Positions 23,291-34,974 of a DNA stretch of 64,000 bases are shown piece after piece. The translations under genes and the position numbers were made by a program. A model generated the notes under the pieces. It saw only the letters and a list, made by a program, of their open reading frames with translations, was not told where the DNA came from and did no database searches. The DNA comes from Podocnemis expansa. Lineage: Eukaryota; Chordata; Testudines; Podocnemididae. The first letter of the stretch is position 1. Each line of letters opens with the position of its first letter. The stretch is taken from positions 16,932,079 through 16,996,078 of the forward strand of contig ML681995.1 of the NCBI GenBank assembly GCA_007922195.1, written 5' to 3'.

Positions 23291-23596
23291 CTTAGTGGAG
23301 TACTTTGAATACTACTTTCAAAGCTAAATAAATTATACTAGTTTTTACAGTGCCTTGTGTGAAAATCCTGCTGAACCCATCTTCAGTGATGTTCTCTGGA
23401 TCTTTTCAGTCTCAGTTATACATCTTTCTTAAAGAGAGACAAAGCCAGCACTCCACATTACCAGCCTCTTCAACCTGCTGGTTCTCTCCTGTGTCAAGCT
23501 AGCAGCCGAGTGGGTTTTTTCAGCCATCTCAACTTCCTTTATCACACTAAGGATCACTACCAGAAGTCCCTTTCATAAAGTAACTTAAATCTCTAA

Positions 23597-23745
23597 GGGT
23601 ATGTCCACAGGTCTTTTTTATTTTGAAATAACACTGGTTATTTCGAAATAAAAAAAGATTAGGTCCACACGATGATTTCTTATTTCGAAATGACGGGCTC
23701 CATTGTTTTGAAATAAGAGCTGTCATTTCAAAATGGATAAACCCA
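23597..23745. mobile_element. Harbinger-like MITE fragment with TTTCGAAAT motifs
   Basis: It begins GGGTATGTCCACAGG and contains repeated palindromic TTATTTCGAAATAA-type motifs, as do the elements at 49081 and 61577. The right terminus is not visible where it meets the GC-rich block at about 23757. Confidence 0.6.
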
Positions 23746-23756
23746 ACCTGACGTTC

Positions 23757-24305
23757 CTCCCCCCCCAGCACCCTGGCCAGGGATCAGCACCCTGGCCAGG
23801 GTGCTGAGCAGAGGTGCAGGGGGGCAGCAGGCACCCCAGCCAGCTTCCCCTGCCACTTCTCCTAGCGCTGGCTGGGGGGGAGCTGCCCCCATGCTGCAGA
23901 TCAGGTGAGCCAGTGAAAAGTGGCGGCCCAGTTCAGCGCTGTCGGTCTGCCACCCCACCTCCGACACACGCACAGCCCTTGGCTCTGTGTCAGAGCAGCG
24001 GGGAGGGGGTGGAAGGCAGCATGGGGCCCATATCGCTACCCCCTACCCTGGCCACACTGCCTCCTGCTCCCTTCCCCCTCTCCCCTCCCCACTGCTCCAG
24101 CACAAAGCTGAAAGCAGCCACGTGGGGAGGGGGTGGACCAGCACCGCTGAATCTGGCCACTGCTTTTCACTGGCTCACCTAGACCCCAGCATGGGACGGC
24201 CGGTGCAGGGGTCTGCCCCCTCCCCTGGGCTGGTTGGGCCTGGCCCCCAGTGCCGAGGTGGTGAGTGGTGGCCCTGCAGAGGGCGATTTGCCTGGGGCTT
24301 CACAC
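23757..24305. mobile_element. GC-rich hAT-like remnants
   Basis: Parts match the CAGGGCCATCCC element. 23900-23940 (GTGAGCCAGTGAAAAGTGGC) resembles 29705. 24181-24300 (CCCAGCATGGGACGGCCGG, then GCAGAGGGCGATTTGCC) resembles the opposite end at 31050-31165. So at least two rearranged pieces are present. A direct CACCCTGGCCAGGG repeat sits at 23768-23802. Confidence 0.5.
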
Positions 24306-24939
24306 CACAGCCCAGCTCATGGGTTTGTGGGATGAGAATCAAGCTTTTTGAGCTCGGATGGGAACACTCAAAAAGGTGGTTGGGGAACAACATAACATAA
24401 ATCTCCAGAGTATAATGGCTATTTGGATGGCTGAGAGCCACATGGAGAATTTGGACCACCTGAAGACAGGGAAGCTGGCCCTGAAGGGCCAAGTAGGTGC
24501 CTTAAAAACACAACCTTCTTTCTATTCCCCTTCTACCTCTCACTCTCTGTTGTCCCTGGGATGCTGCAAGCCAGCTAATCCCACAACTCTCTCCTCTGCT
24601 TCCCCTATTGTCTTATTGACCCCTGATGCAGATGAAAGAGCTGGAGAAAGTGACCACCAGAGAATCAGGGAGGCAGGTGATTGGTGGGTTACTTACCAGT
24701 AACTGTCCTTCTGCCTGCTATTGAGAGGGAAGAGAGTTTTCCTAGAGGAGGTAACACTAATGAGTTGCTGAGTACTCCAGCTACAGACCATAGTAACCCA
24801 GAGGGATTGCATGGTAACTTCTTAGGAGAAGGAGGGGACAGAGCTGTAACTAAAGACTGCCCTGCCCAGGGCACATTCCAATCAGAATGGGCCCCTAACA
24901 ATAACTAGCACCTTGGGCAAGCAGCACAGAACACACCCT

Positions 24940-25030
24940 TTAATGGAGTGACCCACTGGAGCCACTCTAGCATGCCTGGAGCAAAGCCCTGCTTGCCCTG
25001 CCGTAGTTATGGCTCTGGAAGGGAGGAAGG
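24940..25030. repeat. Repeat unit inverted relative to 26615-26705
   Basis: TGGAGCCACTCTAGCATGCC, GGAGCAAAGCCCTGCTTGCC and GTAGTTATGGCTCTG recur in reverse complement at 26615-26705. The pair brackets 1.6 kb that includes the env-like remnant. It may be two copies of one transposon end, or the two termini of one element. Confidence 0.5.
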
Positions 25031-25561
25031 AATACAGTGCTGTTCAGGGGACTCTTGTGTGACCGCAAGAAGAGAGAGGGATTTCCTATGCATGTATAGT
25101 CCTGAGGCTGGGAAATGGATCCACAAGGGGCCAACTGGCATGCAGGATTCTCCCTAGACTCTTGTCACACCTGACCATGAGGTTCCAACAGTACAAGGGT
25201 CCAGGAAGCTGTTGGTGAAGGTGAAGGGTTAAACCAACTAACCTTGCAACTAGACTACCTGAACAAAGGGTGTGGTATGGACACATACTTATAAGCACTA
25301 TGGAAATTGATTCATCTATGACAACAACTTGATACTAATGTTGTAGTATGTAGTGGTGATTCAGATATAAATGTAGTCTTTATAGTTAGATATAGTGTGT
25401 ATACTTTATTGAGTAAAGTTTTAGGAATATACTAAAAATGTAAAATGGGGAAACCGAGGCAGACAGCCTCATCTTTTTGATAGCATGATTTCAAGAGGGC
25501 TTTGAGGATTCTGCCTCCGGCTAACCCTCCAACAGTTTTGGTGGGGAAAGGTGTAACATGA

Positions 25562-25858
25562 TGCACAATGGGCTGTGGGCTGTGTAACTTCCTTTTCACT
25601 TTTGCACCAAAAGACTGTACTCATACTGTACCACAACCAACTTGGGTAAATTGGGACAACCTAATGCAGTTGGTGAATCAGCTCCCAGTCAAGCTGGCAT
25701 CTGAACTACCTGCTGATTGAGCTTGGACTGATATTGCCTTTACCATTCAAGCAGGCCTAATGAACACTCATTCATTACTTAGTCATATAATTATAACCCC
25801 TGTGTTAGGAGCAACTCTTATGATTATTGGTGTATTAGTCTTGTTATCACAATACTGA
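25562..25858 (+). pseudogene. Retroviral Env transmembrane-subunit-like remnant (endogenous)
   Basis: In one plus frame a partly open segment has cysteines and tryptophans followed, after one in-frame stop at 25718-25720, by a strongly hydrophobic segment of about 20 residues (roughly 25775-25850) and a short tail ending at the stop 25856-25858. Ectodomain, membrane span, short tail, and a purine tract about 180 bp downstream form the usual order at the 3' end of a retrovirus. No gag or pol was seen next to it. The copy is broken. Family assignment is not possible by eye, and a chance hydrophobic frame remains possible. Confidence 0.4.
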
Positions 25859-26038
25859 AAATTTTGTGTTGCCCTTGCCTGTTTTCAATAACAATATCTG
25901 TAATTCTGTGGCTTGACAGATTCAAGGGCCTGTACGGTTGGTAGACCTTGGCATTGGACCAACTGGAGTCAGGAACTCTTGGGTGATTGCCCCACCAGCT
26001 AGTATGCAGGTAGGATAGGATGCCTAGGTCCTTTTCCA

Positions 26039-26340
26039 CAGAAAGAAAGTGGGGGAGGTATGGGATTTATGTTTTATATTAACTGAGTAGCTGGCCACTG
26101 GAGTTATTAGAAATCATAACTTTTTTCCCTAGGGCGAAAGACTAAGCTGTGCACAGACCACTTTGCTGGAAAGCACCAACATACAGTGAACAAAAGAAAG
26201 TTGAATCGAAATCCATTCAAAGTTGAGCAAAAACAACTTACTGAGATGGCCCAGCTTGAAAGCCATTAACTTGACCTGGTAAACAGGCTGACAGGGGGCC
26301 AGACAAGACAGAGGCCAAAGGAGCTTTGAACATTTCGTAG
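26039..26340 (+). mobile_element. Polypurine tract and possible start of an ERV 3' LTR
   Basis: CAGAAAGAAAGTGGGGGAGG at about 26039-26058 is a purine tract with one T, immediately followed by TATGGGATTT, i.e. a TG start typical of an LTR. It lies 180 bp after the env-like segment on the same strand. No LTR end or second LTR copy was recognised, so the right limit is arbitrary. Confidence 0.35.
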
Positions 26341-26614
26341 GTCAGAACTCAATGTGGTACCCAAATGCAGATGTGTCACTGCCAAGGCGCCCAGGGGGTA
26401 TTAGCCCCCCCTGAGCCTCAGGCCCAACCCCCTCTAATTCTTGCTGAGCAGCACAGGAGCAGTGAGTCAGCCTGCTCAGCCTTCATCTATACTCGGGCTG
26501 GTTTTCAGCAGCAGTCAACTGGCATTTACACGAGGCATGTAAAATGCCTTCCATAAACGCCAGTGACTTTCTTAGCCACTGGGGCACACACAAGGAGGCC
26601 AACCTCAGATGCCT

Positions 26615-26705
26615 CGCAGCAGAGCCGTAACTACAACGAGGTAAGCGGAGCTTTGCTCCTGGTGCACCAGAGTGGCTCCACTGAGCCACTGCATTAAAGG
26701 ACAAG
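26615..26705. repeat. Partner of the repeat at 24940-25030, inverted
   Basis: GCAGAGCCGTAACTACAACG, then GGAGCTTTGCTCCTGGTGCA and CAGAGTGGCTCCACTGAGC form the inverted match of the unit at 24.95 kb. Confidence 0.5.
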
Positions 26706-27280
26706 TTCCCCACCAATCACTCCAGGCGTCAGCTATTATAAAAGGCACATTCTGATTGGAACACGCCCTGGGCACCAGATTCTTTAGTAATGGCTCTGCC
26801 TTGTGGTCGGGTTTCCCGTATGCCTCCTGGACCCCAGGACTTATGGAACTGACTTCTGGGAGACCAACAGCGAGTTCAAACTTGCTGCTAAATGCTTCTG
26901 GAATGCGAGGCTGGCAGCAGCGTTTCACCACCATCAGTGTCGACTTACCCTTAAGCTTAGCTGCTGCTCCTCCCTGGAGCATGCAGTTGAGTTACTTAGG
27001 CCGGGGCAGCAGCAGAGAGGGAACTTTAAATTCCTCAGAAGGGAGAAGCTGCCTGCATGCCTCGTAACTGACTCACCCTCCACAGGCCTGGACGGAACAA
27101 GCACCAGGTAAGTAGTACTGCTGTGTGCGGTAGGGGTGGGATGGGGGGGACTGGTCAAGGGATCGGACCCTCTGGGGGTCAGGCTGGCAGGGGGCTATGG
27201 GCTGCCCCCCCCCCCCCCACCAACCAAGGTTGTGTGAGCAGTGGGCTCTAGTGGGTCATTGGTTCCTTGTTGCCTCCCTC

Positions 27281-27470
27281 TGTTTCTGGCATATAGTATG
27301 TTGAATGTCAAACATGTGACCTGTAAGCTGCAGAAACTGCTGCACCCACAGTTTCTGGCATATAACATGTTAAATGTATAATATGTGACCTGTAAGCTGC
27401 AGAAACTGCTGCACCTACAGTTTCTGCCATTTAAAGTACCAAATGCATAACGTGTGACTTGTCCATGCCA
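27281..27470. repeat. Three-copy ~69-bp tandem repeat
   Basis: TTTCTGGCATATAGTATGTT, TTTCTGGCATATAACATGTT and TTTCTGCCATTTAAAGTACC head successive units, with GTGACCTGTAAGCTGCAGAA in between. The third unit is diverged. The minus-strand open frame across it is just a repeat translation. Confidence 0.8.
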
Positions 27471-28044
27471 CAAAAATACATAGTAAGTAAAATTATATAT
27501 TTTAAGGAAAATAATAATGTACATTAACAATAATAGACCATTCAACATAACAAAGCAAAACGGAGTATTATACAATGCATTTGGCTGCAGAAATGCCAGG
27601 GTCTATGCCTAGCAGACTTGTCCCTGCCCTAGAGTAACAGTGCCCGTAAAATGATGTATTGGGAGGTAAGAAATAACCTAGGCTGATGATAACACAGCAT
27701 TGTGCCAGACACTCTACGCTAGGTACATCATCCCTACGTATCGCACTCACATTTCCTGCACACCCTGTGTTTCTGCCACCTACAGTGGTAGAACCGGAAA
27801 ATGTTGCCTGCAGAAATGCCATGGTCTATTTCTAACAAACTTGTGAATACCGTGAAATAATATAATATATAAAATAATATATTGTAATGAAAGAAATAAG
27901 CCCTAGCTTGTCCATGCAGGGTCAGTGGTCAACGTCCCCTCAGAGCTGCACACCCACAGCTATACATATGAATCTGCTCCTGCCCCCTCCCCAGTCCCTT
28001 CTTTTGCACAACTCTGAGCAGCGGGGATGGAGGGAGGGTGCAGA

Positions 28045-29595
28045 ATGTATGTGAGCAGCCCATCTTGAAGAAGGACACTTACTGGTTAGTAACCCCCACT
28101 TTCTTCTTCAAGTGCTGCTCACATCATTCCGATATGGGTGACTGCTAGCCGTAGAGCAGAGCTGGAGCGAACAACATGGGAGCTCATCCCAGGACTGGGC
28201 ATCGACACTCCAATCCCAGTGGGACCCCTCTGGGGAAGGCCAGCACAGCTGCTCCCCACCACCAGCACAACGGATCTCATCATCTTTTCTGCTAGACCAT
28301 GCTGGGGATGTCCAGCACAGCCGTTTCCCATAGTGAGCCTCTACACCAGTGGACTCGGGGTCGGAGTCAGGGGATGACAGGGCATACTTCCGATTCTCGC
28401 CTCAGCCTTCATCCCAGGAACCAGCACCACCTCAGGAATCGCACTGAACCAGATCCCAGTCATGGTCATCAGGAATCTGACACTCTGCACCGGTGCCAAG
28501 GATCCTTAATGCCTCCTCCATCGGCACCAGCCTCGATGCGCCCAGCAGGGAAGCATAGGAGGAAGAGATCTTTGTCAGTCTTCCAGCACAGGGAACACTG
28601 AGCCTGGACACTGGCCTCTCCTGCATCAATACAACAGTCCCCACACAGCACATCTTTGGTGCCAGCATGCAAGAGGGGACACTCCCTGCACACTGCTCGG
28701 TATAGGGATGCGGACTGCTCCCCTGCATGGGGAAGAAGATTATCACTGGCACTGCAGACTTCTAAGGACTGGTCCACACAGTGGTTTCCCTAACTCAGAT
28801 TATTTCCTTGTTAGACCTTGGGGAACTGGTTCACGGCCCTAGAATTAAAAGATACCTATTTTCACATTCTGATAAGGTAAAAACACAGGAAGTTCCTCCA
28901 ATTCATGAGAAGAGGCAAGCATTTCCAGTTCACAGCCCTCCCCTTTGGACTCTCATTATCTCTAAGGGTATTCCCAAAATGTATAGCAGCGGTAGCAGCC
29001 CACCTAAGAAAACAAGGGATCCATATTTTTACATACCTGGACAACTGGCTTATAAGGGGCAAATCCCAGAACTAGGTCCAGTGCAGCATTGGCTCTGTCT
29101 AAAGTTTGTGTGAGAGGTTAGCCTTCCTCCTAAACCTAAATAAATCAAAGCTGACCCTGGCAAGGAGAATAAAATTTATAGGGGCTCAGCTGGACTCAGG
29201 GAGGGCAAGGGCTTCACTTCCCCTATCCAGGTTTCAGTCAATGTCTACCATCATTTCAGAACTGCACGACACTTCTGCCATGACAGCGAGGCGGTGACTC
29301 CAACTACTAGGCCCCATGGCCACATCCACCTATGTGATAAGGTTGGCACACCTCCATATGAGGCCATTACAGTCATGGCTAGAAGGAGTATTCCAGCCCT
29401 GGCTCCACTCACTGAACCATTTACTTACTTGTAAACATCATCAACCCAAGGAAAGTCCTAGAGACTCTTGATATGGTAGGACCTAGACTTTGCTTGCAAG
29501 GGTGTTCCTTTTCAAAGCCCAGAACTCCTCACTCACCCTGATCACAGATGCATCAGATCTGGTTGGGGAGCCCACATTACGGGGGTGGCTCTCAG
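28045..29595 (+). pseudogene. DIRS retrotransposon copy 2, 5' part (terminus, gag-like, RT remnant)
   Basis: It begins with an imperfect hairpin, GTGAGCAGCCCATCTTGAAG mirrored by CTTCTTCAAGTGCTGCTCAC at 28096-28125, the same terminal motif as at 37.2-37.5 kb. 28400-28620 has the GGTGCCAAGG/CGGCACCAG style of the gag region in the DIRS copy at 49.7-54.5 kb. 28880-29300 encodes decayed reverse-transcriptase pieces (RQAFPVHSPPLWTL, FLLNLNKSKL, FIGAQLDS). Frames are broken throughout. At 29596 it is interrupted by a hAT element and resumes at 31199. Confidence 0.75.
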
Positions 29596-31198
29596 CAGGG
29601 CCATCCCTAGAGTAGGGCAAGAGGGGCAGCCGCCCAGGGCCCCGCACTTTGGGGGGCCCCGCAGGGTCGCACCGCTGCCCCCCCCCCCATGCCAGGGACT
29701 GGGTGAACTGGCCAAAAGTGGCAGCCCAGTTCACAGGGCTGGTTGTACTGTGAGGCCAGAGGAGTGGCTTGGAGTGCAAGTTGCATCAGCTGATTGATCA
29801 GCATTGCAACAAAGGTGAGTCATTAGGACTAACAATGAGGTGCTAATTGTTGTTCAAACAACCTCTATGCCTCCTCTCTAAGTCAGTGTCTCTTTGGGTT
29901 TCTCTTATTCATATGGAAAGCACTGAGGGCACTGGCAAGCAGCCTTTCTGGATTTTTAGCAATACACTCAATGAAGAAAAGAAAAAACTGTGACCACTCC
30001 CTTATTCCACCATTTCTGGGATATGGGGAGTGCAGTTATTTTTGCAAATTAGGACTTGCCTCTTTTTTCAGTGGGTTGAGAATTCCCTTGCTTGCAATGA
30101 AAGTTATAATTTTTAGATTTTAATAAAAACTCCAGAGATTTTTTTGATTGATAATTAAAAAGAGAAGAGAAAAGCAAACTGTTCTACTAGCAGCCTGTGT
30201 TACAAAGTGTGGTATAAAATCCAACTCAGGGATGGATCTGGAAGGAGAATAAGGAGAAGTGGAGAAGTTATAGCAAGATTCTAATCTGAAGGGGGGAGTG
30301 GATATTTTCATTGTGTTGCTGCCTTATGCATACTGCCAAGGGTCACCAGACCAAGCCAAGAGAGCTAGCACCCTTTCAATCACAATATTGTGGACAATTG
30401 TGCATTCATGGAAACTCATGCAGGCTCAGGGAGCAGATGAAGTGCAGAGGTGAAAATGGAACCCAGAGGAGCTGCTTCAGTTCCTGGGATTTGGCAGTGG
30501 AGAAGGGACCAGGACTTGTAGGGACTTGGACAGCCTCAGCAGCAAACAGGATCTTCCAGGACCTTTCTTTCCAGCCTGGCATTGGCTCTCTTCTTCCTCT
30601 TTCTCAGCACTTCCAGCTCATTTCTCCACCCAGTCACCCCCCATTTGCAAGGAGCTCCCACACACACACTCCAGGCTACTACATGCAATTTTAGAGACTT
30701 GACATACATCCTGACTTGTGACAGGAGTATGGCATGTGGGATCACCCTCTGCATGTTCCATGTATGTGAACTCAAATTAAATGTGCAGATTTCAGAGATG
30801 TAATGGAAGCCTCAAGAGAAAGGATGAAAGCCATGAGGGATTGCCACTCCCTCAACCACTCGCCCCCCCCCTGCAGCCATAGTCACTGTTCTATTTTCTG
30901 GTGGCACCTGCTTTTTTTCAGTGGAGGGTCACCCCATGGCAGAGGGGTCCGGAGCTAGGTCTCGAGGAAAAAAGTTTGACAACCACTGGCTTAAGGGCGG
31001 CTGAGAAACCAGACCCTGCACTCCTGTTCCACTGCTTTTGGCCAGCTCGCCTGGTCCCTGGCATAGGACGGCTGGCGCAGAGGCCTGCCCCTCCCCTGGG
31101 CCAGCCAGTCCCACCCCTCAGTGCCTGGGGGGAGGTGAGTGGGGGCCTCACAGAGGGCAATTTGCCCAGGGCCCCGCACCCCCCTAGGGATGGCACTG
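29596..31198. mobile_element. 1.6-kb hAT-type element with 8-bp target duplication
   Basis: The left end CAGGGCCATCCCTAGAG and the right end CCCTAGGGATGGCACTG are inverted repeats. The flanking 8-mers GCTCTCAG (29588-29595) and GCTTTCAG (31199-31206) match at 7 of 8 positions, and removing the element rejoins the DIRS RNase H region on either side. The subterminal 150-300 bp at both ends are GC-rich and related to 785-1330 and 38809. The middle is AT-richer and includes a hAT-like CAACCACTGG end near 30985. No transposase frame was recognised. Confidence 0.8.
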
Positions 31199-31640
31199 GC
31201 TTTCAGCCCAGGGGACTTTGTTGCAGCCAGACAGCCCTCTCCACATAAATGTGAAAGAGCTGAGGATGATACACCTGGCCTGCAGGGGTGTTCCTGGACA
31301 AGGTAAGAGGGAAACAGCACAGGTCCTAATGGACAAGACAGTGGCCATGTTCTACCTCAATTGCCTAGGGGAGCCTGCTCACCTGCATTATGCAAGTAGG
31401 TGACCCAGCTATGGGAACTCAACATAAAGAACAACTTCCACCTGGTGGCTGCCCATCTACCAGGAGCGAGCAACTGTCAGGCAGACAAGTTCAGCAAGCA
31501 ATTTCTCCCCCAGCACAAATGGTCACTACACCCAGGGGTAATGACCCAGCTCTTTGACAAGTGGGGGACCTCCTGCAAAGACTTCTTTGCAACATGAGCA
31601 AACAACAAATGCAACCTATAATTCACCCTCACAGATCCAC
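31199..31640 (+). pseudogene. DIRS copy 2, RNase H and downstream region
   Basis: Continuation after the hAT insertion. PLHINVKELRMIHLACRG (31236-) parallels LLHINVKELRPIRLACM in the copy at 50.7-51.0 kb. HLPGASNCQADKFSKQFLP (31400-31597) parallels HLPGVNNGMADSLSRKPL. It then reaches the WGTSCKDFFAT segment, which DIRS elements carry downstream of RNase H. Stops follow and similarity ends near 31640, so the recombinase is absent. Confidence 0.8.
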
Positions 31641-32035
31641 GGGGCCACTGTCCACCATGTTATTAGGTGAGCATTGTGCGTTGCTTCTCTTGGTGGGGCA
31701 TGCAATATATATAACCCCCTTCCTTCCTTTTCTGTCCCACAGTCTCCCCAGGTTAGTGGGGAACAAGGACTGGATTATGTTACCTATCAGTGAGAACACC
31801 GGTGCCATTTCATTTTCCACACAAGGAATACCCTTACCCCCTTCCTTTCAGCGACATCTCCCTATGAGAGCCCCGAGGGGTTCTTCTTTCTCCCTGCGAT
31901 TTGCTGTGTAGGGTACCTTGATGGCGCTCCAATTTCTTATGATGTACCCTGTGGGTAAGCCCATCCTGCTATCCCTGCCTTCCGGTAGGGGTCTATCCCC
32001 TTGGTTTCAGTCAGAAGGCTAAAACCTAGGACCAT
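31640..32035. other. Unrecognised sequence, possibly old retroelement
   Basis: T- and C-rich sequence with no convincing frame. It may belong with 32311-32985 and 35800-37190, which become contiguous if the foldback element and the large insertion at 32.99-35.80 kb are removed. Confidence 0.3.
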
Positions 32036-32310
32036 CTAAGTTCTTCTGGCACTTAAAAACTAACAGATTTATTTATTGCATGAGCTTTCACAGGACAATA
32101 TTCCACTTCGTCAGACACTTTGAAGAGGGAGAACTTACAGAACTGGCTGAAAATAAATGCAGGAGGGTATAAGACATGGGATCTGGTCATACTGCAACAG
32201 CAAATCAGAGCATTTCTAAGGATTCAAACTTTAGGAAACAGCATACAGAGGGAGGGTGAAGTCAAATTACCTGTTATAATATGAAAAGAATCCATAGTCA
32301 CGATTTAGCT
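32036..32310. mobile_element. Foldback MITE, long left arm
   Basis: It carries GGCACTTAAAAACTAACAG, CAGACACTTTGAAGAGG, AACTTACAGAACTGG, CATGGGATCTGGTCATACTG, CAACAGCAAATCAGAGC and GAAGTCAAATTACCTG in order, so the arm extends about 275 bp. It supplies the uninterrupted sequence against which the Harbinger insertion in the 48.9-49.7 kb copy can be read. Confidence 0.8.
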
Positions 32311-33629
32311 TTACCTTTGGAACTAAGTTCTTCTGTCTTTCCACATCCCCCCTCTCCCTTTCCCTGGTGACACCCACGGGAGCATGATGGGGAAGAGTTG
32401 TCCCCTCATCTAGAAGTGGAACAGCATCCTTGCCCCCTAATTTTGCCATGAGCAGACCTGTTCCTGTCCTGTTCACTCTCCCATCACTTTACTGGTAAGC
32501 GTGTTCAAACACAAGGGGATGAATTCCCCAAATGCTCGTGATCTGCACCCCTCCACTGTGTAACTTTGATACAGTTACCTCTACCTCCTTGTACATACCC
32601 CTCCCTCTCCCTGCCTCACCCGCTGAAGGGGTCCCTCGATGATTCCCTTCTTGTATTCTGCCCCTTAAGGCCTAGTGGTGCAATATCTACCTTTGTGAAT
32701 CAGTTAAGGGGAGATAGAGGTTTTTACACTCTCTCTAAGGTTCTTGATCTAGGGAGACACTTGATCCTTTTCTCTTACTTTGATTGGGGTGAGGGGGCCA
32801 ATGGGAAAGTTGTCTACCCAGGCCTAGGAAACTTCCTGGGATATTCCCTGTATACTTCATGGCTGGACCCTGCCCAGGATATAGCACACCAACTTCTGCT
32901 GTCCAGTTTTATCTCCTTCAACCCTGGATCATTTCATATCTTAACTGATAGAGGCATTTGCAAACCTCTAGCCCCATGTGCTCACACAGACTATGTCTAT
33001 ACTACAGGGCTCGGTTAAACCGGCTTAATAAAGTCTGCTTAAAGTAGACTTTATTAAGCCGGCTTAGCACATCTGTAAAACAGGTAAGACAGGCTTAGAA
33101 GCTGTGCCTAACAGCTTCTGAAGGGGGGCAACTAATCTGCATGGGTCCTGTATTAGCATGAATACAAAGAGCACAATTAGCTGATTAGCATACTGGGTGC
33201 AGTGCATAGTGAGTAATGGTATTTGGGGTTAATCTGATCACAAATCTGTCAATATCTGTAATTCTATTAAAGGGAAACACAAAACACTGTCTTTTTGTGA
33301 ATTGCTACTCTGTTTGTTTCAAATCTGTCTGAATTAATTAAAGGATAAAAACTACCCTTAGATAAGAAGAGGCTTGTAGGAAAGGTGACTGCATGTTTCA
33401 GCCTGAAAGCACTAGAAAGAGACAGTGGTGGGGGTTTGAGGCTATTCTGGCTTCTTCCTTTATTGCTTCCCCTATATTTTGATAGCTCTGGCTAAGCCTC
33501 TTGTGAAGCCTTTGTCATTTAGATAGAGATAGCTATTTACAGCTATTTAAGAGTTGGAATCACCGTGGAGAGAAGCAAGCTTTCTTTCTGACCAAAAATC
33601 ACTAGAGAGAAATTTTTCTCTCTGCTGAG

Positions 33630-33850
33630 ATGACTGGAGGGCAGACCTGGCAGGTAGGAGGAGGAGCCAGTGGACAGTGAGAGTGGGTAGTGTGAGTGAC
33701 TGGTGGGTGGAGCTGGTGGACAGTGGGTGGAGCTATCAGATAGTGAGACTGGCCAGTGGTGAGCTGGGCAGTGTGAGTGACTGGTGGGTGGAGCCAGTGG
33801 GCAGTGGGTGGAGCCAAGGAACAGTTCTAGAGGATGGAGTGAGTGACCAG
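33630..33850. repeat. GTGGGTGGAGC minisatellite
   Basis: GGGTGGAGCTGGTGGACAGT, GGGTGGAGCTATCAGATAGT, GGGTGGAGCCAGTGGGCAGT and similar units with GTGAGTGACTG spacers repeat irregularly. The minus-strand frame rich in PPVTHT is a repeat shadow. Confidence 0.78.
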
Positions 33851-34599
33851 TAGATGGTATCGCTGGACAGCTGGCGTGAAAGACACTCCCTATGTATCCT
33901 AGGGTTGGTTGGGAGCCTAGTTGGCACTGATTTTGCGAATCAGTGCCAGTTTTGTCATTAAGTTTGTATGTTCTGTTATGCAGCGTGGGTTGTTGGGAAC
34001 TTCACTCTATACTAATTTTTCTAGATTAGTGCTCATCTCTGTTATCTGGCCTTTTGCATTTTGTTTTACTACTATGAAAAGTTTTGTTTACTACACTCAG
34101 ACTCGTGCTTGCAAGTGGGGAAGCCTTACCTCTTTGGGGTGCCCAGGAAATAGTGCAGGTTTCCCCAGAAATCTGGGTAGGGGCTTGAGCTGGATGGTGG
34201 TGTTACACTATTGGGAAACCTCTATATATAGAACCCAGCTCTTGTCCTACCAGCCCGCCCTGGCAGAAGGGTTCCACGTCCACACTCAAAATGCCAGGAA
34301 ACTGCCCACGTCCACACTGACAGCTGCTAGGTCACCCTAGAAGTGGTGCATTATGGGCACCTGGCCCACAGTGCACCACAGCAGAGGTGCCCCTCTCTTC
34401 CGGCCACTCCCTTACTACCGGAAGTGAGTGACCACACCAGCCTCCACACTGTGTGTGGCAACAGGGAGGCCAGGGAGCCTGTCATAGCCCAGCGATGTGC
34501 CAGCACATCACTTCACACTCTCCTTGTGTTGCCCAGGCTCCTCTGACTCTAGAGCACGTGCTGCAGGGCAACTGCCAGAGCAGAGGCAGGGCACAGCAG

Positions 34600-34962
34600 T
34601 TGTTTTGACTTAAACACCGGGAAACAGTACATAGAGGAAAGTGAAGTCAAATCATAACATAGTCAGGATTTAATCCTGCTTTCACCCAATCTAATCTAAA
34701 ACAAATAGCAACTTTCTTTTTCTTTCTTTCTTTCTTTCCATGTGCTGTTTCCCAGTGTTTGAATCTTAACCACTGCTCTGATTTGCTGTTAGAGTGTGAT
34801 CTGATCCTATGTCTTACACTCTCCTGCATTTATTTCCTACCATTCTGTAAATTCCCCCATCTTCAAACTGATGAAGTGGGATTTTTGTCCCATGAAAGCT
34901 CATCCAGTAAATAAATGTGTTAGTCTTAAACAGTGCCTCTGGACTCCTTGTTTGTTTTACAT
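34600..34962. mobile_element. Foldback MITE, longest hairpin copy, with TTTC microsatellite
   Basis: The left AAACACCGGGAAACAGTACA is mirrored by CATGTGCTGTTTCCCAGTGT. Then the arm continues through ATCTGATCCTATGTCTTACA, CATTCTGTAAATTCCCCCAT, AAGCTCATCCAGTAAATAAA and a final GGACTCCTTGTTTGTTTTAC. The fold centre contains (TTTC)n at 34712-34738. This copy shows that the inverted arms reach the family's innermost sequence. Confidence 0.78.
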
Positions 34963-34974
34963 CACTATCAGGGG

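Noticed and set aside
27195..27575. 126-codon minus-strand frame with repeated CSSFCSLQVT
   Set aside because: It is the translation of the ~69-bp tandem repeat, with no other coding support.
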